From Myxococcales bacterium (GTDB lineage Bacteria > Myxococcota_A > Polyangia > Polyangiales > Houyiibacteriaceae), in contig JAOTVB010000002.1 in NCBI GenBank assembly GCA_029863605.1, forward strand, positions 186,001-250,000: DNA of 64,000 nt, in the 5' to 3' direction. The notes under the pieces are model-generated. The model worked only from the letters and a program-made list of their open reading frames with translations. It was not told the DNA's origin and did no database searches. Position numbers and translations under genes: made by a program. How positions within the stretch are numbered: the first letter of the stretch is position 1; every line of letters starts with the position of its first letter. Of this stretch, positions 35,584 to 43,348 are shown piece after piece.

Positions 35584-36468
35584 ATGGATTCTATCGGTGA
35601 ACGCTTGGAAGCGCTGCTTCATGACTGCGATTCAGGGCTACGCCGCCGGCAGGATCCCGTGGACTTCATTCATCGCTACGATGAGCCTGTCGACCAGGAG
35701 ATAGCTGGGTTGGTGGCATCGAGCCTTGCATTCGGCAATGCCGTGACCGCAAGGCGTAGCGTCGAGCGTGTGCTTTCGGCGCTTGGAGAAAGCCCGGCAA
35801 CGACCATCGTCGAGGCCGACCACGACGAGATTTTCGACCGGCTGCGTGGCTTCGTTCATCGAATCTACCGAGATGAGCACCTTGCAGTGATGTTGTGGCG
35901 CGCCGCTGCTCTCGTTCGCGCACATGGAAGTCTCGGGCGCGCGTTTGTTGGTTTCTATGAAGCCGCCAGTGGTGATTTTCGAGAGTCGATGGCTCGTTTC
36001 GCCGACGCGCTTCGTGGCGACGCGCAGACCCGCAATCTACGGCACCTAGTCAGTGATCCTCGAGCGGGGAGCGCCTGCAAGCGACTCTTGCTCTACGCAC
36101 GCTGGATGGTGCGCCCCGCGGACGGCGTGGACCTGGGGCTTTGGCCCGTCGCCCCGTCAAACCTCGTGATCCCGGTCGACACGCACATCCATCGGATCAG
36201 CCGAAACCTGGGGCTAACGGACCGGCGCACCGCCACATGGGCGACCGCCGAAGAGATCACCGCCGCGCTCAGGCGCTACGACCCCGACGACCCGGTCAAG
36301 TATGATTTCGCGCTGTGCCATCTCGGCGTCTCCCGCGAGTGTCCGAGTCGGCCAGACCCGGCCAAGTGCGAGCGCTGCGTCCTTCAAGACGTGTGCAGAG
36401 TATGGACCAGCGGTTTAAGGATCTCAAACGCGACGTCAGCGCAAAAAGCCGGTCAGCTTCGGCTCTAG
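35584..36468 (+). CDS. TIGR02757 (DUF2400) family protein with 4-Cys cluster
   Basis: 294 aa. Matches the TIGR02757 pattern: YDEPVDQEIAGLVASSLAFGN near the N-terminus, LVIPVDTHIHRISRNLGL in the middle. The C-terminus carries C253-x8-C262-x2-C265-x5-C271 (RECPSRPDP..CERC..C), close to the endonuclease-III [4Fe-4S] loop spacing, with helix-hairpin-helix-like helices before it. This suggests an HhH-GPD relative that lost or changed its glycosylase role. The last 33 bp overlap the convergent acyltransferase gene. Confidence 0.78.
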   Translation: MDSIGERLEALLHDCDSGLRRRQDPVDFIHRYDEPVDQEIAGLVASSLAFGNAVTARRSVERVLSALGESPATTIVEADHDEIFDRLRGFVHRIYRDEHLAVMLWRAAALVRAHGSLGRAFVGFYEAASGDFRESMARFADALRGDAQTRNLRHLVSDPRAGSACKRLLLYARWMVRPADGVDLGLWPVAPSNLVIPVDTHIHRISRNLGLTDRRTATWATAEEITAALRRYDPDDPVKYDFALCHLGVSRECPSRPDPAKCERCVLQDVCRVWTSGLRISNATSAQKAGQLRL

Positions 36469-39036
36469 GGCGTGGAGGTCAGCGACGCTGTCGACATCGA
36501 CGCCACGTTCGAGGGTGTCGCCGGTGATCTGGACGAGCTTGTAGTCTTCGAGCGCCTTGAGCGCGGTTTCGAGCTTGAGCTTAGAAAGCGACTCCCGCCT
36601 TTCGATTTCGCCGGCTAGGTACATCTGCTGGCCGAGAGCGAGGGTGCGTTTGTACCAGTCTTTCTTTGGAATCGGGCCATCGAGCACGATATCAGCGCCG
36701 CGAAGCGCGAGAAGGTAGCTCTCGAAAAAGGTCTGCAGCATGTTGGCATATCGCTCTAGGCGTTGGCGGCGAATGCCTTCGGTGGCCTGTACCTGACCAT
36801 CGCGGATTTCAACCTCGCCCGCGCCTTCCATCGACTTCAGGGCATCGTCGAAGATCCGATCAAAGGTTGCGTCGGTGCGGAAGATGAACTCGTGTTTGAA
36901 GAGTCGAGAAAGCTGCCGCACCCGGTCATTCAGACGGGAAACATCGACCCATTCCTCTCGGTCCACCAAGAGCGCCGAGGCGATCAGTGCGTTTGGGACG
37001 AAGAAATGAATGGTCGTGTTCTGGTAATACTCGAGCGCGATGCGCCGCTCGGAGTCGATCGTGTAGATCGGCTCGGGGCCAGTGTCGTGACCAACGATCA
37101 GACGGGCGTCGACGAAGAGACGAAGGGCTTCCTCGATCGTGTCCTCGCGAATGCGGTCATCGCCGATGCGGAGTTGGTGCGCAATTCGCGCGCCCATCGT
37201 TGCAAGCGTCGACAACAGGTCCTCGCACGTGGCGATCAAAGCTGACCTCGTCATGCCTCGCTTTCGATGGCTCAACAGCGCGGTGGCGACGAGCGCGGCT
37301 GGGGTGACGACCGTGACCTCGTTGATAGAGTACATCACCTTGTGGGCAAGGGCTCGCACGGCCGCCCGCTGCTGGTTGGGACTGAGATCATCGATGGTGT
37401 GAAGCCCGCTCGCCGACCGTCGACGAGTGCTCGCGAGAAACTCGTCGAAGTCGATTATGTTGCCGAACTGCACGTAGAGCCGGCCCCATTTGGAGCGAAG
37501 GATGCTCGAGCTCTTGATGAGGTCACCCACGTTCTCCGATTGTTTCTCACCCCCGCCGAGCTCATGCACGAAGGAACGCTCTTCGATAATCCGCTCGTAT
37601 CCGATCGAGATGGGAACGAGGCGCACCTTGGTCGCGGGAAGCTTTCTCGCGGAATCGAACAGCATCGAGAGCAGCCCGTACTTCGGTGGCAGCGCCTTAC
37701 CCGTGCGCGAGCGCCCGCCCTCGAGGAAGAACTCCGTAGTGAATCCCTCGGCCAGAAGCTTGCGCATGTACGCCTCGACGAGCGCGGGGTAGAGCCGGTC
37801 GCCCTTGAAGGTACGGCGAATGAAGAACGCGCCAGCGCGCCTCAGTACGGGACCAATCGGCCAAAAGCTCAAGTTCTCCCCGGCCGCGATCAGCGGCGCC
37901 ATGAGCGCGTTGGCGTAGAGCATGTCGCTGAGGACCAAATAATCGATGTGACTCTTGTGACTCGGCAGGAGGACGAGGGACGAATCTCGTGCGGCGTCGC
38001 GCAGCCGCTCGAGGCCTTCCTTGTCCATCACCACGCCGTCGTACATGCGGGCCCACACCCATGTCAGGAACCGGTGCAAGATGTCGACGACGAAGGGGCT
38101 TTGCTTGGCGCACAAATGCCGCAGGTGCTTCCGGGCAATTCGCTCGGCCTTGGCTCGGGAGATCCCCTTTCGAGTTGCGTAGCTCTGGATTTCGGCCCTT
38201 ACGCGCTGCCCCCGCAAAAGCTCTTCTTGGATGCGCGCGGTGGTCTTTTTCATCGGGCCGAGGACGACTGCTCGGTCTCTCTCCATGCGGCGGAGGAGGG
38301 CGTATCGAACCTTGTCTGCCACCTGGCTGTCGGTGAGATCTTCGTTTCGATCCAGAAAGGCCTTGAGGTCGAAGGGTTCGCCGGACCGAAGCTTGGCGTT
38401 TCGGTAGTTGAGCAGGAACTGACAAAAGACCCGCACGCGCCCCGGCCACTGGACCGGCCCGAACAGCAAATCGAGCAAGCCCGGGCTCGCGCTCCCGGAC
38501 TGCTTGCTCCATACGAACGTCTGAGGGACGAGGAGGATCGGCTGCGCCGTCGAGCGCTGCTTGTGGACTAGCGTTCGAATCAGATCTGCGTCCAGCTTTC
38601 GACCGCGTCTCGCCTGGCGCCCGAGCTGGGGAGGCCGTCGCAGGAAGAGAAGTGCGCTGTACCCGTCACCCACGGTGCGTTCGAGCGCCTCTGCCTCCGG
38701 GACTTGTCTGCGGAGGCTGAGTCGCCGTTCGCCCTTGCCGAACGGCTCGAGAATCGAGAGCCCGAGGTCGTTCACGAACCGAACCAGCGGCAGCCCGAAC
38801 TTCTTCAGCAAGAAATCGAGGCACAGGAAGTCGAGGAAGGAGAGCGATCGCATCACGTAGACGACCACGCCCTTGCTAGCGGCCTCCCGGACGCCTCGGC
38901 TCCAGTTCTCGTCCACGAAAATGTGGGCGAAGAACCGACGATAAAGCCACCGCAGAATCGCATTGGGGGTGTACGGCGCAGGCGTTGGTGAGCGCCGCGC
39001 AAGCTCCGGCACGTTGGTCATCGGCTCGTCAGACAC
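36436..39036 (-). CDS. plsB: Glycerol-3-phosphate acyltransferase, PlsB type
   Basis: 866 aa, similar in size to E. coli PlsB. The catalytic H360-x4-D365 lies in PSHKSHIDYLVL; the downstream motifs ENLSFWPIGPVLRRAGAFFIRR, FFLEGGRSRTGK and VRLVPISIGYERI match acyltransferase motifs II-IV. It makes lysophosphatidate from glycerol-3-P at the inner membrane. The N-terminal 300 residues are divergent from enterobacterial PlsB. A single-gene transcript by layout. Confidence 0.88.
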   Translation of the reverse strand: MSDEPMTNVPELARRSPTPAPYTPNAILRWLYRRFFAHIFVDENWSRGVREAASKGVVVYVMRSLSFLDFLCLDFLLKKFGLPLVRFVNDLGLSILEPFGKGERRLSLRRQVPEAEALERTVGDGYSALLFLRRPPQLGRQARRGRKLDADLIRTLVHKQRSTAQPILLVPQTFVWSKQSGSASPGLLDLLFGPVQWPGRVRVFCQFLLNYRNAKLRSGEPFDLKAFLDRNEDLTDSQVADKVRYALLRRMERDRAVVLGPMKKTTARIQEELLRGQRVRAEIQSYATRKGISRAKAERIARKHLRHLCAKQSPFVVDILHRFLTWVWARMYDGVVMDKEGLERLRDAARDSSLVLLPSHKSHIDYLVLSDMLYANALMAPLIAAGENLSFWPIGPVLRRAGAFFIRRTFKGDRLYPALVEAYMRKLLAEGFTTEFFLEGGRSRTGKALPPKYGLLSMLFDSARKLPATKVRLVPISIGYERIIEERSFVHELGGGEKQSENVGDLIKSSSILRSKWGRLYVQFGNIIDFDEFLASTRRRSASGLHTIDDLSPNQQRAAVRALAHKVMYSINEVTVVTPAALVATALLSHRKRGMTRSALIATCEDLLSTLATMGARIAHQLRIGDDRIREDTIEEALRLFVDARLIVGHDTGPEPIYTIDSERRIALEYYQNTTIHFFVPNALIASALLVDREEWVDVSRLNDRVRQLSRLFKHEFIFRTDATFDRIFDDALKSMEGAGEVEIRDGQVQATEGIRRQRLERYANMLQTFFESYLLALRGADIVLDGPIPKKDWYKRTLALGQQMYLAGEIERRESLSKLKLETALKALEDYKLVQITGDTLERGVDVDSVADLHALEPKLTGFLR

Positions 39037-39106
39037 TAGCAGCGGCCCCCATGCGGTCGAGTATACGCCGTTCGCGATGGCACCGCGGATAGACCCGGAA
39101 ATTCCG

Positions 39107-39679
39107 TTAAAATTGGGCTCTTACGAGGCGGCGCTGTCCTGGACGGAGGTCGACCGTGTAGCGCCGTTCCTGACCTCCGTAGCGGACGACTACTTCGTAG
39201 ATCCCCGCGCTTAACTGGGCAGCAACGCCAGCCCCGAGCGTGCCGATCCGCTTCGAGCCACGGTTGACGGTTACCATTCCGGTCCCCGATGCTCCCTTCG
39301 CCTCGATCCGAACCTCGAGAACCCCGGTTTGGAAATCGACGCGGACGGGCGTGGCTTTTCCGGTCGTCACGGTGACCTCGACCTTCTTTGACGGATTGTC
39401 TAGCGCGCCGTCCAGCCGCACCGTCGCCGTCCATTTTCCGGCCGGAACGGAGATGGTGGTCCCACACGATCCACCGGCGGCGTCTCGCCCATCGCGCTCG
39501 ACGACGATCGTGCCGCTGGCAGGGGCCCCGTTCGTCGTTACCGAGCAACGGATCTCCCCCGTCTGCGCCGCCGCCCAGACTGGGGCCGACCAGAGGGCCG
39601 CCGCAGCGACTATGGGCCCAACCATCCTCGCGGTGAGCGCGTCGCTGGTGTGTCTAGCGGTTTGGGTAAGGATTCTCAC
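39107..39679 (-). CDS. Secreted beta-rich protein
   Basis: 190 aa. Signal peptide (about residues 18-38, ending near WAAAQ) followed by two beta-sandwich-like segments rich in Thr, Val and Gly (GTIVVERDGRDAAGG, VEVTVTTGKATPVRVDF, YEVVVRYGGQERRYTVDL). Such modules occur in myxobacterial periplasmic proteins of unknown function. No catalytic motif seen. Divergent from rplM. Confidence 0.6.
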   Translation of the reverse strand: MRILTQTARHTSDALTARMVGPIVAAAALWSAPVWAAAQTGEIRCSVTTNGAPASGTIVVERDGRDAAGGSCGTTISVPAGKWTATVRLDGALDNPSKKVEVTVTTGKATPVRVDFQTGVLEVRIEAKGASGTGMVTVNRGSKRIGTLGAGVAAQLSAGIYEVVVRYGGQERRYTVDLRPGQRRLVRAQF

Positions 39680-39711
39680 CTCTTACCCTTTTTAGCGCAA
39701 AACACGCCAGC

Positions 39712-39740
39712 TTGACACTGTGGGCCTCCACGGCTACGAA
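39712..39740 (+). promoter_or_regulatory. Sigma-70-type promoter for rplM-rpsI
   Basis: TTGACA at 39712-39717, 17-bp spacer, TACGAA at 39735-39740; the ATG of rplM follows after about 33 bp with a clear AGGAGCG ribosome-binding site. Perfect -35 and correct spacing; -10 is a partial match. Confidence 0.6.
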
Positions 39741-39773
39741 ACGCGCCCTGAAACGAGGGCTTAGGAGCGAATC

Positions 39774-40202
39774 ATGGCTACTGTGAGTGCCAAAGCGTCA
39801 GAGATCGAACGCAAGTGGTACGTCGTCGACGCGGCGGGCCAACCGCTCGGGCGCCTTGCGTCCAAAGTGGCGCACGTGCTCCGGGGCAAGCACCGGCCGC
39901 AGTACACCCCACACGTCGATACCGGTGACTTCGTGATCGTCACCAATGCGGCTCAGGTGCACCTCACTGGGAACAAGCGTACAGACAAGAATTACCATCG
40001 GCACTCCGGCTATCCCGGTGGCCTCAAGTCCGAGAGCTACGGCCACCTCCTCGAGCGCAAGCCCGAGTTCGTCGTCGAGCGTGCCGTCAAAGGGATGCTG
40101 CCGAAAAACAGCCTCGGCCGACAGATGTTTCGCAAGTTGAAAGTTTACCCGGAAGGGGTTCACCCCCACGTGGCGCAGAAGCCTGAGCCTCTTCCGTTCT
40201 GA
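39774..40202 (+). CDS. rplM: 50S ribosomal protein L13
   Basis: 142 aa, standard length. Conserved segments include [32 protein letters not shown], and [24 protein letters not shown]. Early-binding large-subunit protein; in E. coli it also represses its own operon. Directly upstream of rpsI as in most bacteria, with its own promoter 34 bp before the ATG. Confidence 0.98.
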   Translation: MATVSAKASEIERKWYVVDAAGQPLGRLASKVAHVLRGKHRPQYTPHVDTGDFVIVTNAAQVHLTGNKRTDKNYHRHSGYPGGLKSESYGHLLERKPEFVVERAVKGMLPKNSLGRQMFRKLKVYPEGVHPHVAQKPEPLPF

Positions 40203-40220
40203 TTTCGAGAGATATTTTGC

Positions 40221-40628
40221 ATGACACATTCTAAAGTCATCGACGGACGCCACTACGGCACGGGTAAGCGCAAGAACGCAATCGCCCGCGTCTTCCTCAG
40301 CCCTGGAGCAGGCACCGTGACGGTGAACGGGCGCAGCTTCGAGAACTACTTTCCGCGCGAGATTCTTCGAATCATCGCCATGCAGCCGTTCGCAACGCTC
40401 GCCAAGCAAGGTCAGTACGACGTGGAGGTCAACGTGGTTGGCGGCGGGGTCTCCTCGCAGGCCGAAGCGGTTCGTCACGGTATCGCACGGGCGCTCGTCG
40501 GCTTGGATGAGAGCCACAAGCCGGCCCTCAAGCGCGCGGGCTACCTGACCCGTGACGCCCGCAAAAAAGAGCGTAAGAAGCCAGGGCAGCCCGGCGCACG
40601 CAAGAAGTTTCAGTACTCCAAGCGCTGA
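40221..40628 (+). CDS. rpsI: 30S ribosomal protein S9
   Basis: 135 aa. GTGKRKNAIARVFLSPGAG at the N-terminus and the typical C-terminal RKKFQYSKR tail that reaches toward the P-site tRNA. 18 bp after rplM and followed by a strong terminator, so the two genes form a complete transcription unit. Confidence 0.98.
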   Translation: MTHSKVIDGRHYGTGKRKNAIARVFLSPGAGTVTVNGRSFENYFPREILRIIAMQPFATLAKQGQYDVEVNVVGGGVSSQAEAVRHGIARALVGLDESHKPALKRAGYLTRDARKKERKKPGQPGARKKFQYSKR

Positions 40629-40648
40629 GACCTTCGTTTTTCGATTCG

Positions 40649-40679
40649 AACCGCGGCGCCCTTGTGCCGCGGTTTTTTT
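40649..40679 (+). terminator. Rho-independent terminator of rplM-rpsI
   Basis: Perfect 9-bp GC-rich stem (AACCGCGGC / GCCGCGGTT) with an 8-base loop, running into seven T residues, 20 bp after the rpsI stop. Confidence 0.95.
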
Positions 40680-40741
40680 GCTTAAGCTTGAGCCTCGTGA
40701 CGTACACAATGAACCAACCTTCCTGATGGGGGAGTCGACCA

Positions 40742-41794
40742 ATGGCCTCGAAAACAATACGCGCGATCGTTGTAGGCGGAACCGGTTACACCGGGGCAGA
40801 GCTCGTGCGTCTTGCGCTCGGCCATTCGTCGATCGAGCTCGTGGCAGTCGTCGGTAACACCACGGCGGAGCGTTCCATCGCGGACGTTCTTCCCAGCCTG
40901 CGCGGCGTCTTCGAAGGAAGAGTCGAGTCGTTCGATGCCGACTCGATCGCGGCGCGCGCCGATGTCGCGTTTTGCGCTTTGCCGCATGCGGCGAGCGCGG
41001 AGGCGGTGAGCGCGTTGCGTGAGCGCGGCCTCAAGGTGTTCGATCTGTCGGCAGATTTTCGTTTCGACGACCGCGCGGTGTACGAACGGCTGTACGGCAC
41101 CCATCCTGTTCCCGAGTTGCTGTCGGATGCCGTCTACGGGCTCGTCGAGCTTCATCGTGGGGAGCTCAAAACCGCCGATCTCGTTGCCGTGCCCGGTTGT
41201 TATCCCACCGCGTCGACGCTCGCCCTTGCCCCCCTGGTAAAAGAGGGTCTCATCGGTACCGAGGGGATCGTGGTCGATGCGAAATCGGGTGTTTCTGGGG
41301 CCGGGCGGGGCTTGTCGGAGAGTACGCACTATCCCGAGACGGCGGAGGGGGTTCGTGCGTACAAGGCAGGGGTGCATCGGCATGGCCCGGAAATCGAGCA
41401 AGAGCTGAGTCGCCTCGCAGGAAGCGCGATTCGCATCACCTTCGTCCCACACCTCGTACCGATGAACCGAGGCATTCTCTCGACGTGCTATGCCGAGCCT
41501 GCAGGCGCCGGCACGACTGCGTCGAGCTGCACCGAGGCTGCGCGCGAGCTCTACGCGGGCTCGCCTTCGGTGTTGGTGCTCGATCCGGGGGATCATCCCG
41601 ACACTTTGTGGGTCCGCGGCTCCAACCGCGCACACTTGGCCTATACCCAGGACCCTGGCACCGGAAGGATCATCGCGATGAGCGCAATCGACAACTTGGT
41701 CAAAGGTGCCGCCGGCCAAGCGCTGCAATGCCTGAACGTGCGCTTCGGGCTACGAGAGGGTGAGGGGTTGGGCGCGTCGGCCGGGTGGCCGTGA
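40742..41794 (+). CDS. argC: N-acetyl-gamma-glutamyl-phosphate reductase
   Basis: 350 aa. NADP-binding GGTGYTGAELVRL at the N-terminus, catalytic C153 in VPGCYPTA, and conserved AKSGVSGAGRG and HRHGPEIEQEL segments. It reduces N-acetylglutamyl phosphate in arginine biosynthesis. No other arg genes are adjacent. Its stop overlaps the following gene start (GTGA), implying coupling with an unrelated-looking phosphoesterase. Confidence 0.96.
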   Translation: MASKTIRAIVVGGTGYTGAELVRLALGHSSIELVAVVGNTTAERSIADVLPSLRGVFEGRVESFDADSIAARADVAFCALPHAASAEAVSALRERGLKVFDLSADFRFDDRAVYERLYGTHPVPELLSDAVYGLVELHRGELKTADLVAVPGCYPTASTLALAPLVKEGLIGTEGIVVDAKSGVSGAGRGLSESTHYPETAEGVRAYKAGVHRHGPEIEQELSRLAGSAIRITFVPHLVPMNRGILSTCYAEPAGAGTTASSCTEAARELYAGSPSVLVLDPGDHPDTLWVRGSNRAHLAYTQDPGTGRIIAMSAIDNLVKGAAGQALQCLNVRFGLREGEGLGASAGWP

Positions 41795-42690
41795 CTCGCG
41801 TCTTACACATCAGTGACCTTCATCTCGAGGACGGTTTTCCGGGCGTCCCTTGGACGAGCTTCATCAACAAACGGCTGGTGGGTCTTGCCAATCTAGGGCT
41901 ACGACGGCGCCCGCTTTTTGCTCGAGCCGCGGAGAAAGTCGATGCGCTTTCCGACTTCGTCAAAGATCAGGGCGTCGACCTCGTCGTGTGCACAGGCGAC
42001 TACACGGCACTCGGGACCGACCCGGAGATCGCGTACGCGAGGCGCATAGTCGAGCCGCTCACCCATGCCCCGCAAGGTTTCTTCACTGTTCCCGGCAATC
42101 ACGACCTCTATCTCGAGGACACAGTGCGCGCGGGCTGGTTCGAGAACCATTTTGGAGAATTTCTGCGGACGGATCTTCCCGAGTACGCCGTCGAAGGACC
42201 GTGGCCGCAGGTTTGGCTTTCGGTAGACGGCCTGGCCCTCATCGGGCTCAACAGCGCGATACCAAACCCGAGCCCTACGATCTCGAGCGGACGTATTCCG
42301 GATGCGCAATTGGATGCATTGGCGCTCATCCTCGATGACGAGCGCGTTCGCGATCGCTTCGTCATGATCGCGACCCACTATGCGCCCCGCCTTGCAAGCG
42401 GCCAACCCGACAGACCTTATCACGGGCTCGAGAACGCCGACGCGCTTCTCGACATCAGTTGTGCCGCGGAGCGAGGGGTGATCGTGCACGGGCACGTCCA
42501 TTGGCGTTACCAGGTCGAGGTTCCGGAATCGCGGTTGCCCTTGTACTGCTCGGGCAGCACGACGCACGAGGGTCGCGAAGGGCTCTGGATGTTCGACATC
42601 GAGGACCACCGTGCGGTCGCCACTCCAGGTCGCTGGGATCAATCGCGCTACATCCTCGAACCGGACCAGGCCCTTGATATCGTCGCGTAA
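41791..42690 (+). CDS. Calcineurin-like metallophosphoesterase
   Basis: 299 aa from GTG 41791 (GTG 41785 also possible). All metal-binding motifs are present: DLHLED, GDYTALG, GNHDLYLE, ATHYAPR and GHVHWRYQ. The layout is that of class III 3',5'-cAMP phosphodiesterase-like and 'metallophosphatase' proteins of the ICC family. A two-metal cytoplasmic phosphoesterase with unknown substrate. Confidence 0.87.
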   Translation: MTRVLHISDLHLEDGFPGVPWTSFINKRLVGLANLGLRRRPLFARAAEKVDALSDFVKDQGVDLVVCTGDYTALGTDPEIAYARRIVEPLTHAPQGFFTVPGNHDLYLEDTVRAGWFENHFGEFLRTDLPEYAVEGPWPQVWLSVDGLALIGLNSAIPNPSPTISSGRIPDAQLDALALILDDERVRDRFVMIATHYAPRLASGQPDRPYHGLENADALLDISCAAERGVIVHGHVHWRYQVEVPESRLPLYCSGSTTHEGREGLWMFDIEDHRAVATPGRWDQSRYILEPDQALDIVA

Positions 42691-42727
42691 CTTGCCGGCC
42701 TAAGGTCGGCTCGCTTACAAGCGAGGC

Positions 42728-43348
42728 ATGGCACTGCGCCAGTTTGGGGCCACGCGCGAAGCGCGCAGAGCCGTTCGACGCCTAGTCGATCTGGAGTGCG
42801 GGGTTTTCTCTGATGTCTGGGGCGAGGCGATCCTCCACCGGGTAACCGATGTGAGCGAGGACGGGCTCTGGATCGAAACGGACTTGCTGCTCGAGGTGGG
42901 GAGCGAAGTCACGCTCTCTTTCTATCCTCCGGACTGGGAGGAGCCGCTCTACGTGGCGGGGCAGGTACACAGAGTGGAGCTCGAACGGGGCCCCGAGCAA
43001 ACGAGCTCCATCGGCATGGGGATCGCCTTCGAAACACTCCGAACCGACGAACGCCGCCAGCTCACGCAGAGCATGCGGTGCTTGAGACCGGACGATTCGT
43101 ACATTCTCGACCAGCGGACGCTCGTTGGGGTTCCGGTCGGACCCGACGAGCGTCTCGAATCCTTCGAGCCGGTGCCCGACCCGTCGAGAACCGTCGTGGG
43201 GTGGTCTGCTCCCGCACAACCGCTCTCGAGCAAGCCCGCGCGAAAACCTTCGGAGGGGGAGAGCCCGAAGCCCGACCCGGACTCGCCGGCATTTCAGGGC
43301 GGTCTCGATCTCGCGACGTCGGTATTTTCGGGCTCCTGTTCCGACTAG
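42728..43348 (+). CDS. PilZ-domain protein
   Basis: 206 aa. The PilZ domain occupies residues about 10-115 with the cyclic-di-GMP signature intact: RRAVRRLV (RxxxR) and DVSEDGLWIET (DxSxxG). A polar, Pro/Ser-rich C-terminal tail follows. Unlike the PilZ protein at 25.7 kb, this one should bind cyclic-di-GMP. The final 4 bp overlap the convergent glycosyltransferase gene. Confidence 0.82.
   Translation: MALRQFGATREARRAVRRLVDLECGVFSDVWGEAILHRVTDVSEDGLWIETDLLLEVGSEVTLSFYPPDWEEPLYVAGQVHRVELERGPEQTSSIGMGIAFETLRTDERRQLTQSMRCLRPDDSYILDQRTLVGVPVGPDERLESFEPVPDPSRTVVGWSAPAQPLSSKPARKPSEGESPKPDPDSPAFQGGLDLATSVFSGSCSD

Noticed and set aside
37267-38571. 434-codon open frame on the plus strand
   Set aside because: Antisense shadow of the PlsB-type acyltransferase; no start signal and no recognisable motifs, while the minus strand carries full acyltransferase motifs.
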